Shown: one piece after another, positions 1-8,170 of the stretch
How the letters are laid out: every line of letters begins with the position of its first letter
How positions within the stretch are numbered: the first letter of the stretch is position 1
NCBI GenBank assembly: GCA_023460935.1
Contig: JAEWOI010000014.1
Span: 1 to 64,000, forward strand
Length of the DNA stretch: 64,000 bases
Direction: 5' to 3'
From: Actinomycetes bacterium
Lineage (GTDB): Bacteria > Actinomycetota > Actinomycetes > Propionibacteriales > Propionibacteriaceae
Made by a program: the position numbers and the translations under genes
The notes under the pieces: model-generated
The model's input: only the letters and a program-made list of their open reading frames with translations
What the model was told of the DNA's origin: nothing
Database searches by the model: none

Positions 1-1497
1 GTACTCGAGCTGCACGGCGTGTCCAAAAGCTTCGGTGCGGTGGTCGCCCTGCGCACCGCCGACCTGGCGCTCCACGCCGGCTCGATCCACGCCGTGGTCG
101 GCGAGAACGGCGCGGGCAAGTCCACCCTGGTGAAGATCATGGCCGGGCTGTACTCGCGCGACAGCGGCACGTTCGAGCTCGACGGCACTCCGGTGCACTT
201 CCGCTCCACTGCCGATTCCAAGGCGGCCGGCATCGCGGTGATCTACCAGGAGCCGACGCTCTTCCCTGACCTCTCCGTCACCGAGAACGTCTTCATGGGC
301 CGCCAGCCCGTCGGCCGGTTCGGCCGGATCGACCGGGCCGCGATGCGCGCGGAGGTGGTCGGACTGCTCGAGCGCCTCGGCGTCCGGATCGATCCCGACC
401 GCCCGGCCCAGGGCCTCTCCATCGCCGACCAGCAGATCATCGAGATCGCCAAGGCGATGTCGCTGAACGCCAAGGTCCTGATCATGGACGAGCCAACCGC
501 CGCACTCTCCGGCGTGGAGGTGGAGCGGCTGTTCGCCGTGGCCCGCAGCCTGCGCGACGAGGGCCGGGCGCTGATGTTCATCTCCCACCGCTTCGACGAG
601 GTGTTCAGCCTTTGCGACACCATCACCGTGATGCGTGACGGCAGCTACGTCGACACCGTCGCCACCGCGGAGACCAGCGTGCCGCAGATCGTGCGGATGA
701 TGGTGGGCCGCGACGTGAACGAGCTCTTCCCGAAGGTGCCGGCGCCGATCGGCGAACCGGTGCTGCAGGTGCGCGGGCTCAGCTCGCCCGGACGGTTCGC
801 AGACATCAGCTTCGAGGTGCGCGCCGGGGAGATCCTCGCCCTCGCCGGGCTCGTGGGCGCGGGGCGCTCCGAAGTGGCCAGGGCGATCTTCGGCGTGGAC
901 GACTACGCCTCCGGTGAGGTGCTGCTGCGCGGCACCGCCCTGCCGATGGGCAAGCCGGCAGCGGCCATGCGCGCCGGCATCGGGTTCGTCCCGGAGGACC
1001 GTCGCCAGCAGGGCCTTGTGCTCGACGCCTCCATCGCAACGAACATCACCGATGCGATCCGTGACCGGCTGGTCACCACCGGCCGGGTGATCACGCGCGG
1101 CCGGGAGAACGAGGCGGCCGGGGAGTGGGCGCGGGCGCTTGAGGTCAAGTGCGCAGCCCTCGACGCCCCGGTCGGCAACCTCTCCGGCGGCAACCAGCAG
1201 AAGGTGGTGCTGGCCAAGTGGCTGGCCACCAGGCCGAGCCTGCTGATCATCGACGAGCCGACCCGCGGCATCGACGTGGGCACCAAGTCCGAGGTCCATC
1301 GCCGCATGTCCGAACTCGCCGGCGAGGGGCTGGCGATCCTGATGATCTCGTCCGAGCTGCCCGAGGTGCTCGGCATGGCCGACCGCGTGCTGGTGATGCA
1401 CGAGGGCCGGCTCACCGCCGAGCTCTCCCGCGAAGAGGCCACGCCCGAGACGGTCATGTTCGCAGCCACCCACGCGCCCGAGGAGGTCTCCGCATGA
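1..1497 (+). CDS. rhaT: Sugar ABC importer ATPase, rhamnose/ribose type (5' end cut by window)
   Basis: This is the duplicated ATPase that powers import of a sugar through the two permeases that follow. The frame is open from base 1, reading VLELHGVSKSFG, so the true start lies upstream. The first half has Walker A GENGAGKST, a Walker B ending LIMDEPT and an ISHR switch. The second half has the degenerate P-loop GLVGAGRSE, the signature LSGGNQQK and IIDEPTRGID. This layout is usual in the RbsA/XylG/RhaT family. The stop overlaps the next start as ATGA. The rhamnose assignment comes from the isomerase, mutarotase and kinase downstream; the ATPase alone does not fix the substrate. Confidence 0.88.
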   Translation, partial: VLELHGVSKSFGAVVALRTADLALHAGSIHAVVGENGAGKSTLVKIMAGLYSRDSGTFELDGTPVHFRSTADSKAAGIAVIYQEPTLFPDLSVTENVFMGRQPVGRFGRIDRAAMRAEVVGLLERLGVRIDPDRPAQGLSIADQQIIEIAKAMSLNAKVLIMDEPTAALSGVEVERLFAVARSLRDEGRALMFISHRFDEVFSLCDTITVMRDGSYVDTVATAETSVPQIVRMMVGRDVNELFPKVPAPIGEPVLQVRGLSSPGRFADISFEVRAGEILALAGLVGAGRSEVARAIFGVDDYASGEVLLRGTALPMGKPAAAMRAGIGFVPEDRRQQGLVLDASIATNITDAIRDRLVTTGRVITRGRENEAAGEWARALEVKCAALDAPVGNLSGGNQQKVVLAKWLATRPSLLIIDEPTRGIDVGTKSEVHRRMSELAGEGLAILMISSELPEVLGMADRVLVMHEGRLTAELSREEATPETVMFAATHAPEEVSA

Positions 1498-2534
1498 GCG
1501 GCACCCAGGTTGCTCCCGCAAGGCCCGCGGCCGGCCGCTCGGCCGGCTCCCGCCTGCTGGGCCTGGCCCGCCGCCGGGAGACCTCGATCCTCGTCGCGCT
1601 GCTGGCGATGGTCCTGCTCACCGCGCTGAAGAGCCCGTCCTTCGTGTTCGGCGCCGACGGCTGGCGGAACCTCCTGCTGAACCCTGCGATCTACCTGGTC
1701 CTCGCGATCGGCGTCGCGTTCGTGATCATCACCCGCTCGGTCGACCTGTCCGTCGGTTCCACGATGGGGCTGACGGCCTTCATGATCGGTTCGCTCTACA
1801 TCGCCTGGCCCGGCATGCCGGCGGCGGTGGCGTTCCTCGCCGGTACGGCGTTCGGTGCACTGCTGGGCCTCGTCAACGGCGGCCTGGTGGCGGTGGCGAA
1901 GGTGCCCGGCATGGTGATCACCCTCGGCACGATGTACATCTTCCGGGGAGTCAACATCCTGTGGGCGGGCACAACCAGGATCAACGCCTCGCAGATGGGC
2001 GCCGACTTCCTCGCCTTCGGCAACTGGCAGATCCTCGGCATCCCGGCGCTGACCATCCTCGCGGTGGTCGTGCTGCTGGTCGCAGCCTGGTACCTGCAGA
2101 ACACGCGGTCGGGGCGCGAGTTCTACGCGATCGGCTCGGCGCCCGAGGCGGCCAACCTCTACGGCCTGCCGGTCGGCCGCCGGATGCTGATGTCCTTCGT
2201 GATCTCCGGCGCGATGGCCGGCCTGGCCGGCGTGATGTTCGCTGCCCGCTACGGCACCATCGCATCCAACGCCGGCACCGGCTACGAACTGCAGGCGATC
2301 GGCGCTGCCGTGATCGGTGGCGTCGCGATCACGGGCGGTGTCGGGACGGTGGTCGGCGCGGCCTTCGGCGCCGTGCTGCTCGCCACGATCAACTCCGCCC
2401 TGCCCGTGCTCGGCATCCACTCACTGTGGCAGCGGGCAGTCGTCGGCGTCCTGATCCTGGGCGCCATCATCCTCGACCGGGTGCTCGCCGTCCGGCAGAA
2501 ACAGCAGCTCATCGCAGAAAGGATGGAGCCGTGA
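1494..2534 (+). CDS. rhaP: Sugar ABC importer permease 1 (rhamnose type)
   Basis: Inner-membrane permease of the RbsC/AraH family, 346 residues. It has a short arginine-rich cytoplasmic N terminus and about ten hydrophobic segments. The family motif is visible in RSVDLSVGSTMGLTA, and the conserved loop in GAAVIGGVAITGG. The ATG start overlaps the ATPase stop by four bases, which points to translational coupling. A second, different permease follows directly. Paired permeases are the known arrangement of the RhaSTPQ rhamnose importer, which supports the substrate call. Confidence 0.87.
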   Translation: MSGTQVAPARPAAGRSAGSRLLGLARRRETSILVALLAMVLLTALKSPSFVFGADGWRNLLLNPAIYLVLAIGVAFVIITRSVDLSVGSTMGLTAFMIGSLYIAWPGMPAAVAFLAGTAFGALLGLVNGGLVAVAKVPGMVITLGTMYIFRGVNILWAGTTRINASQMGADFLAFGNWQILGIPALTILAVVVLLVAAWYLQNTRSGREFYAIGSAPEAANLYGLPVGRRMLMSFVISGAMAGLAGVMFAARYGTIASNAGTGYELQAIGAAVIGGVAITGGVGTVVGAAFGAVLLATINSALPVLGIHSLWQRAVVGVLILGAIILDRVLAVRQKQQLIAERMEP

Positions 2535-3562
2535 GCGCCCCTGCGCCCGCCCTGGCCTATCCCGCTTACGGCCAGCCGGCCTGGAAGCGGCTGCTCCTCA
2601 CCCGCGAGATGGCGATCGTCGCCCTCCTGGTGCTGACCTGGCTGATCGCCAGCCTCGCGATCCCGTACTTCGCCGACCGGCTGACCGTCTACAACCTGCT
2701 GCGGGACATGTTCGCCACCCTGCTGATCGCCCTGCCGATGGCGCTGGTGATGATCACCGGTGACATCGACATCTCGGTGGGTTCGATGGTGGGCCTGTCG
2801 TGCTCGCTGCTCGGGCTGCTGTACTCGATGGGCGTCCCGTTCGAACTGGCGATGGTGCTCGTCCTGGTCGTGGGCGCAGCCGGCGGCCTGCTGAACGGCC
2901 TGCTCGTGACCAGGATCGGGTTGCCTGCGCTGGCGGTGACCATCGGCACCATGGCGCTGTTCCGGGGGATCGCGGTCGGGCTGCTGGGCACCTCGACGAT
3001 CACCGGCTTCCCGCAGGGCTGGACCGACCTGACCAAGTACGAGATCGGCCGCACCGGCATCCCGTTCATACTGGCGATCTTCGTCGTGCTGCTCGCCGTG
3101 TTCATCTACCTGCTGCACTACACCCGGTTCGGGCGGGGCATCTACGCCATCGGGCTCAACTCCGAGGCCGCAGCCTTCTCCGGGGTCAACCGCGAGCAGA
3201 TCCGCACCGTGCTGTTCGTGCTGGCCGGCACGATGTCGGCGCTCGGCGGCATCTACTGGACCCTGCTGCGTGGCACCGCCCGCGGCGACGTCGGGGACGG
3301 CCTCGAGCTGCAGGTGATCGCCGCCGTCGTGCTCGGCGGGGTGTCGGTGTTCGGCGGGGTGGGGGCCCTCTACGGCGTAGTGGCGGGCGTGCTGCTGATC
3401 GGCACGCTGTCCAGCGCGCTGCGGCTGCTCGGCGTAACCGCAGAGGTCATCAAGATCATCACCGGCGTGCTGCTGATCGGTTCAGTGGTGGCCGGTGCGC
3501 TGATCAGCTCGATGCAGAACCGAAGGAAGAAGGCCGCACCGGCAGCCGCCGGGGGCCAGTAG
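2531..3562 (+). CDS. rhaQ: Sugar ABC importer permease 2 (rhamnose type)
   Basis: Second RbsC-family permease of the same importer, 343 residues. Motifs are MITGDIDISVGSMVGL near the middle of the first half and AAVVLGGVSVFGG near the C terminus. The start is GTG at 2531, overlapping the previous stop as GTGA. An upstream extension of the same open frame to 1961 is ignored because it runs entirely inside rhaP. The C terminus ends in a basic tail. The two permeases probably form a heterodimeric channel. Confidence 0.86.
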   Translation: MSAPAPALAYPAYGQPAWKRLLLTREMAIVALLVLTWLIASLAIPYFADRLTVYNLLRDMFATLLIALPMALVMITGDIDISVGSMVGLSCSLLGLLYSMGVPFELAMVLVLVVGAAGGLLNGLLVTRIGLPALAVTIGTMALFRGIAVGLLGTSTITGFPQGWTDLTKYEIGRTGIPFILAIFVVLLAVFIYLLHYTRFGRGIYAIGLNSEAAAFSGVNREQIRTVLFVLAGTMSALGGIYWTLLRGTARGDVGDGLELQVIAAVVLGGVSVFGGVGALYGVVAGVLLIGTLSSALRLLGVTAEVIKIITGVLLIGSVVAGALISSMQNRRKKAAPAAAGGQ

Positions 3563-3567
3563 GAACC

Positions 3568-3597
3568 GGGGCCGTCCGTCGACCCGGCGACGGCCCC
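3568..3597. terminator. Intergenic hairpin between permease and binding-protein genes
   Basis: A perfect nine-base stem (GGGGCCGTC with GACGGCCCC) encloses a 12-base loop. No T-run follows. Such hairpins often trim or stabilise transcripts so that the binding protein is made at a different level from the permeases. That role is inference. Confidence 0.5.
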
Positions 3598-3652
3598 AAC
3601 CGCCGTCCACGAGCCAGGGTGGTCTCGTGGGCACAAACCGAAAGGAACCTCG

Positions 3653-4687
3653 ATGAAGTTCAGCAAGACTGCGGCCGCCATGGCGGCCGTCGCCTTGGTC
3701 GCGGTGAGCGCCTGCACGACGCCCACGGCCACCACCGCCCCGTCCGCAGGCGGGGAGTCCTCGGCTCCCGCCGGCGGCGCCCTGAAGATCACCGTCCTGC
3801 CGAAGAACCTCGGCAACCCGTACTTCGAGACCTCCAACAAGGGCGCTGAGGCTGCGGCCGGCGAGATCGGCGCCACCACCGAGCTGGTCGGCCCGGCCGA
3901 GGCCGCCGCCGACGCCCAGGTGCAGTACATCGAGACCGCGACCCAGCAGAAGGTCAGCGCGATCGCGCTGTCCGCCAACGACCAGACCGCCCTGTGCGAC
4001 TCGGTCAAGGCCGCCCAGTCCGCCGGCGTGAAGGTGGTCACCTTCGACTCCGACGCCCCCGGGTGCCGCGACCTGTTCGTCAACCAGGCCACCGCAGAAG
4101 GCATCGCCAAGTCGCTGGTCGAGATGGCAGTGGACCAGTCCGGCGGCTCGGGCGAGATCGCAGTGCTCTCCGCCACGGCCAACGCCACCAACCAGAACGC
4201 GTGGATCGAGGCCATGAAGGCTGACCTCGCGGCCAACCACGCCGACATCAAGCTGGTCGAGGTCGCTTACGGCGACGACCAGGACCAGAAGTCGTTCGAC
4301 GAGACCGCTTCGCTGCTGCAGAAGTACCCGAACCTGAAGGTCATCGTGGCGCCGACCACCGTCGGCATCGCCGCCGCCGCCCGCTACGTCTCCACCTCCG
4401 ACGCCAAGGGCAAGGTCATGGTGACCGGTCTCGGCACCCCGAACGACATGCGCGCCTACGTCAAGGACGGCACCGTCAAGGAGTTCGCGCTGTGGAACCC
4501 GGAGGACCTGGGCTACCTGACCGTCTACGCGATCAAGGCCCTGGCTGACGGCACGATCACCGGCGCAGAGGGTGACAAGTTCACCGCGGGCAAGCTCGGC
4601 GACTACACCGTCGGCGCCGACCAGACCGTCCTGCTGGGCGATCCGTACAAGTTCAACGCAGAGAACATCGACAACTTCAACTTCTGA
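3653..4687 (+). CDS. rhaS: Rhamnose-type ABC sugar-binding lipoprotein
   Basis: Extracytoplasmic sugar-binding protein of the periplasmic-binding-protein-like family (ribose/LacI fold), 344 residues. A lipoprotein signal peptide ends in the lipobox VSAC, with Cys21 as the expected lipid anchor; a Thr/Ser/Pro/Gly-rich linker follows. The mature part begins KITVLPKNLGNPYFET, typical of this family. An AAGGAA Shine-Dalgarno sits before ATG 3653. Hairpins on both sides suggest that expression is uncoupled from the permeases. The rhamnose specificity is inferred from the neighbouring rhamnose enzymes. Confidence 0.88.
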   Translation: MKFSKTAAAMAAVALVAVSACTTPTATTAPSAGGESSAPAGGALKITVLPKNLGNPYFETSNKGAEAAAGEIGATTELVGPAEAAADAQVQYIETATQQKVSAIALSANDQTALCDSVKAAQSAGVKVVTFDSDAPGCRDLFVNQATAEGIAKSLVEMAVDQSGGSGEIAVLSATANATNQNAWIEAMKADLAANHADIKLVEVAYGDDQDQKSFDETASLLQKYPNLKVIVAPTTVGIAAAARYVSTSDAKGKVMVTGLGTPNDMRAYVKDGTVKEFALWNPEDLGYLTVYAIKALADGTITGAEGDKFTAGKLGDYTVGADQTVLLGDPYKFNAENIDNFNF

Positions 4688-4717
4688 GTTGTCCGGCAGT
4701 AACTGATTCACCGTGAA

Positions 4718-4748
4718 GGTGGTGCCCGGCCCGGCGCCGGGCACCACC
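4718..4748. terminator. Strong intergenic hairpin after rhaS
   Basis: A perfect 13-base-pair stem (GGTGGTGCCCGGC with GCCGGGCACCACC) has a five-base loop. It lacks a T-run but is stable enough to act as a partial terminator, or as a 3' stabiliser for the abundant binding-protein transcript. Confidence 0.6.
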
Positions 4749-4826
4749 CGACCACCCCCACCAACCACGCCATGCGCGACCGGCGTCCGCCGACGGGCGT
4801 CGAGAAGAAGAAGAGCGAAGCCTGAG

Positions 4827-5993
4827 ATGACCACTTTCGAATCCATCACCGACCGCCTGGCCGAGCAGGCCATCGAACTGCCCTCCTGGGCGTTCGGGAA
4901 CTCGGGGACCCGGTTCAAGGTCTTCGGCACCCCGGGCACCCCGCGCACGCCGCAGGAGAAGATCGCCGACGCCGCGCAGGTGCACGCCTTCACCGGCCTC
5001 GCGCCCACCGTCGCGCTGCACATCCCCTGGGACAAGGTGGACGATTACGCGGCCCTCGCGGCGCACGCCCGGGACCTGGGGGTCGCGCTCGGCACCATCA
5101 ACTCCAACACTTTCCAGGCCGAGGCGTACAAGTTCGGCTCGCTCACCCACACCGACGCCGCGGTCCGCCAGCAGGCGATCGACCACCACTTCGAGTGCAT
5201 CGACATCATGAATGCCACCGGCAGCCGCGACCTGAAGATCTGGCTCGCCGACGGCTCCAACTACCCGGGGCAGGCCGACCTGCGCGGCCGGCAGGACCGG
5301 CTGGCCGACTCGCTCGCCCGCATCTACGACCGGCTCGGCCCGGACCAGCGGATGGTGCTGGAGTACAAGTTCTTCGAGCCGGCGTTCTACCACACCGACG
5401 TGCCCGACTGGGGCACCAGCTACGCACAGTGCGCGGGCCTCGGGCCGAAGGCCATGGTCTGCCTGGACACCGGCCACCACGCGCCGGGTACGAACATCGA
5501 GTTCATCGTCATGCAGCTGCTGCGGCTGGGCAAGCTGGGTTCGTTCGACTTCAACTCCCGCTTCTACGCTGACGACGACCTCATCGTCGGGGCGGCCGAC
5601 CCGTTCCAGCTGTTCCGGATCCTCTACGAGGTGATCCGCGGCGGCGGCTACGGTCCGGACTCTGGCGTGGCGTTCATGCTCGACCAGTGCCACAACATCG
5701 AGGACAAGATCCCCGGCCAGATCCGCTCGGTGCTCAACGTCCAGGAGATGACGGCCAAGGCGTTGCTCGTCGACGCGATCGCCCTGCGCGAGGCCCAGGA
5801 GGCCGGTGACGTGCTCGGCGCCAACGGCGTCCTGATGGACGCGTTCTACACCGACGTCCGGGCCGACCTGGCCGCCTGGCGGGAGTCCCGCGGGCTGCCG
5901 GCTGACCCCATGGCGGCCTTCGCAGCGTCGGGCTACCTGGCCCGGATCGCCGCCGAGCGCGTCGGCGGCACCCAGGCCGGCTGGGGCGCCTGA
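4827..5993 (+). CDS. rhaI: L-rhamnose isomerase
   Basis: Converts L-rhamnose to L-rhamnulose in the cytoplasm. The 388-residue protein matches the RhaI type (Pseudomonas stutzeri-like) rather than the Escherichia coli RhaA type. It is a TIM-barrel enzyme with metal-site segments VLEYKFFEPAFYHTD, CLDTGHHAPGTNIE and GSFDFNSRFYADDDL. The open frame extends upstream to 4713, but that part covers the intergenic hairpin. The ATG at 4827 preceding TTFESITDRLAEQ is the natural start. It lies between the importer and the mutarotase, as expected for a rhamnose operon. Confidence 0.9.
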   Translation: MTTFESITDRLAEQAIELPSWAFGNSGTRFKVFGTPGTPRTPQEKIADAAQVHAFTGLAPTVALHIPWDKVDDYAALAAHARDLGVALGTINSNTFQAEAYKFGSLTHTDAAVRQQAIDHHFECIDIMNATGSRDLKIWLADGSNYPGQADLRGRQDRLADSLARIYDRLGPDQRMVLEYKFFEPAFYHTDVPDWGTSYAQCAGLGPKAMVCLDTGHHAPGTNIEFIVMQLLRLGKLGSFDFNSRFYADDDLIVGAADPFQLFRILYEVIRGGGYGPDSGVAFMLDQCHNIEDKIPGQIRSVLNVQEMTAKALLVDAIALREAQEAGDVLGANGVLMDAFYTDVRADLAAWRESRGLPADPMAAFAASGYLARIAAERVGGTQAGWGA

Positions 5994-6002
5994 GCCCTGT
6001 CA

Positions 6003-6050
6003 GCAAAGTGGACCGAGAGCGCCGACCACGGCGCTTTCCGTCCACTTTGC
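6003..6050. terminator. Intergenic hairpin between rhaI and rhaM
   Basis: A long inverted repeat: GCAAAGTGGAC at 6003-6013 pairs with GTCCACTTTGC at 6040-6050. The inner arms AGCGCCG and CGGCGCT close on a four-base loop. Only one mismatch and one G-T pair interrupt the stem. It may be a partial terminator or an mRNA processing site before rhaM. Confidence 0.55.
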
Positions 6051-6079
6051 GATCATCGCGAGGAGGAAGCGGAGGAGTA

Positions 6080-6418
6080 ATGGCGAGGTACTGCCTGCTG
6101 GGCCACGTCGACCCGGCGAAGCTGCCCGAGTACCGGGAGCGACACGCGGCGGTCTGGCCCGAACTGCTGGTGGCCCTCCGGGACGCCGGCTGGCGCAACT
6201 ACTCGCTGTTCCTGCGGCCGGACGGCCTCCTGATCGGCTACTGCGAGGCGGACGACCTCGACGCAGCCCAGGAGCAGGTGGGTGCGACCGAGGTAAACGC
6301 CCGCTGGCAGGCCGAGATGGCCCGGCTGTTCGCCTCCGACGGGGCTCCGGACGAGGCCTGGGAGCGCGTGGACGAGGTCTTCAACCTCGAGGACCAGCTG
6401 GCTGCAGCCGGGCTCTGA
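6080..6418 (+). CDS. rhaM: L-rhamnose mutarotase
   Basis: Interconverts the alpha and beta anomers of L-rhamnose so that the isomerase receives the form it uses. The protein has 112 residues, close to the usual family size of about 105. It shows the ferredoxin-like layout of the family, with PEYRERHAAVWPELL near the N terminus and WRNYSLFLRPDGLLIGY in the middle. The catalytic His and Tyr of the family fall in these segments. ATG 6080 is chosen because AGGAGG lies ahead of it; the frame extends further upstream only through the hairpin. Confidence 0.9.
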   Translation: MARYCLLGHVDPAKLPEYRERHAAVWPELLVALRDAGWRNYSLFLRPDGLLIGYCEADDLDAAQEQVGATEVNARWQAEMARLFASDGAPDEAWERVDEVFNLEDQLAAAGL

Positions 6419-6435
6419 ACCGCCGCTCGGCGGGG

Positions 6436-6477
6436 TTGACGGGGCAGGCGGCCCGGCCTACGCTATGAAACGATTCA
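6436..6477 (+). promoter_or_regulatory. rhaB promoter with operator at the start point
   Basis: A -35 TTGACG (6436-6441) is followed after exactly 17 bases by a -10 TACGCT (6459-6464). Directly behind it, at 6466-6477, is TGAAACGATTCA, a near-palindrome with a central CG. A repressor bound there would cover the transcription start. The reverse strand reads TTGAATCGTTTCATAG, which resembles boxes before the PHP operon and the DeoR operon. Confidence 0.7.
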
Positions 6478-6537
6478 ACACGCCGCGAGGAAGCGCCAGA
6501 TGAACCCCACCAGCCTGCCCGTAGCCAGGTGCACGAG

Positions 6538-8028
6538 ATGAGCGCCCGGTATTTCGCAGCCGCCGATCTCGGCGCCTCCAGCGGCCGGGTGATCCTTGGC
6601 CGGCTCGAGGCCGGGAGGTTCGAGCTCAGTGAGACCGTCCGGTTCGAGAACGGCCCGGTGCCGGCTGCGGACGGCAGCATCCACACCGACGCGGAGCGCC
6701 TGTTCGCCGACGTCCGCATCGGCGTCGAGGCGGCGATCGAGGCCAGCGGCGGAGCCCTGGAGTCGGTCGGGGTGGACACCTGGGGGGTCGACTACGGGCG
6801 CCTCGACGGTGCCGGAGAGCTGCTGGAGAGCCCGTTCCACTACCGCGACGAGCGCACCCACGGCGTGCCGGAAGAGGTGTTCGCCGCGCTGCCGGCCGAA
6901 CGCCTCTACGCTGCCGCCGGCCTGCAGGTGATGCCGTTCAACACGATCTTCCAGCTGGTCGCGTCGCGGGCGGATGAGCGCTGGCCCGAAGTGGCCAAGG
7001 TGCTGCTCACCCCCGACCTGATGGCGTACTGGCTGTGCGGGAGGCAGGTGGCCGAGATGACCATCGCCTCGACCACCGGCCTGCTGGACGTGGCCGCGCG
7101 CACCTGGTCACGACCGACCTGCGCCCACCTCGCCGAGCGGTTCGGGCTGCCGTTGCCCCGCGTGCTGCCCGAGCTGGTCGAACCCGGCACCGTGCTCGGG
7201 CCGACGATCCCTGGCCTGTTCAGCAGGACGCTGGACGTGGTCGCGGTCGGCGGGCACGACACGGCTTCGGCCGTGGCGTCGATTCCGGCGAAGGGCACCG
7301 ACTTCGCCTTCATCTCCTCGGGCACCTGGTCGCTGGTCGGGCTGGAACTCGAGCAACCCGTGCTCACCGAGGCCAGCCGGGCGGCCGACTTCACCAACGA
7401 ACTGGGCATCGACGGCACCGTCCGGTACCTGAAGAACGTGATGGGCCTCTGGGTGCTCAGCGAGAGCATCCGCACCTGGCGGGCAGCAGGCATCGAGGTG
7501 GACCTGACGGCGCTGCTGGCGGAGGCCGCAGGACGGCCGGGCCTGGCCTGCGTGCTGGACATGACCGACGAGCGCCTGCTGCCCCCCGGCGACATGCCGT
7601 CCCGGCTGCGTGCCATGGCTGCGGAGACCGGGCAGGAACTGGGCGCGGACCCGGCGTCGGTCTGCCGCTGCATCCTCGACTCGCTCGCCCTGGCCTATCG
7701 GCGCACGATCGCCAGCGCCTGTCAGCTCGCGGGCCGCAAGGTCTCGGTGGTGCACATCGTGGGCGGCGGCTGCCAGAACCGGCTGCTCTGCCAGCTCACA
7801 GCCGAGGCCACCGGCCTGCCGGTGGTCGCCGGGCCGGCCGAGGGCACTGCCCTGGGCAACCTGCTGGTGCAGGCCCGGGCGTGCGGCGCGCTCAGCGGCG
7901 ACCGCACCGCCCTGCGCGAGGTGGCCATCGCCTCCTCCGACCTCGTCACCTACCGCCCCGGCGTGCTCCCGCTGGGCCCCCAGCTCTGGGACGAGGCCGC
8001 GCAGCGCGCCTTCGGCAGGAAAGCCTGA
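6538..8028 (+). CDS. rhaB: Rhamnulokinase (FGGY family)
   Basis: Phosphorylates L-rhamnulose to rhamnulose-1-phosphate with ATP. This 496-residue FGGY kinase has the N-terminal phosphate loop AADLGASSGR, the segment VDTWGVDYG, the catalytic-aspartate region AVGGHDTASAV, then FISSGTWSLVG, the ATP-site segment VVHIVGGGCQNRLLCQ, and AEGTALGNLLVQA. These match RhaB rather than XylB or GlpK. ATG 6538 is favoured over GTG 6529 because AGGTG sits about seven bases ahead. It has its own promoter, so it can be transcribed apart from rhaI-rhaM. Confidence 0.9.
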   Translation: MSARYFAAADLGASSGRVILGRLEAGRFELSETVRFENGPVPAADGSIHTDAERLFADVRIGVEAAIEASGGALESVGVDTWGVDYGRLDGAGELLESPFHYRDERTHGVPEEVFAALPAERLYAAAGLQVMPFNTIFQLVASRADERWPEVAKVLLTPDLMAYWLCGRQVAEMTIASTTGLLDVAARTWSRPTCAHLAERFGLPLPRVLPELVEPGTVLGPTIPGLFSRTLDVVAVGGHDTASAVASIPAKGTDFAFISSGTWSLVGLELEQPVLTEASRAADFTNELGIDGTVRYLKNVMGLWVLSESIRTWRAAGIEVDLTALLAEAAGRPGLACVLDMTDERLLPPGDMPSRLRAMAAETGQELGADPASVCRCILDSLALAYRRTIASACQLAGRKVSVVHIVGGGCQNRLLCQLTAEATGLPVVAGPAEGTALGNLLVQARACGALSGDRTALREVAIASSDLVTYRPGVLPLGPQLWDEAAQRAFGRKA

Positions 8029-8085
8029 CGGCGGACTGCCGGAGGCCCGCCGGGCCGGCCCGCTCCCGTCCACGCCCGCCAACCG

Positions 8086-8155
8086 CCCGACGCCCCCGAA
8101 ACTCACAGACGCCCCCGAAATTTCGGGGGCGTCCGTGAGTTTCGGGGGCGTCGGG
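8086..8155. terminator. 70-base near-perfect palindrome between convergent genes
   Basis: Bases 8086-8120 are the reverse complement of 8121-8155 with a single A-C mismatch (8107/8134) and no loop at the dyad centre. Each arm repeats the block GCCCCCGAAA, which makes the structure internally repetitive. It lies between rhaB and the convergent isomerase gene, so it probably serves as a bidirectional terminator. Confidence 0.75.
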
Positions 8156-8170
8156 TTGGTGGAGCCGCGG

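Noticed and set aside
903..2420. Long minus-strand frame of 505 codons opposite rhaT and rhaP
   Set aside because: It is antisense to two clear transporter genes, has Asp/His/Gln/Arg-rich composition typical of the complement of GC-rich coding DNA, and shows no family motif.
4713..4826. Upstream extension of the rhamnose isomerase frame
   Set aside because: The extra 38 codons cover the intergenic hairpin and are Pro/Arg-rich; the family N terminus begins at 4827.
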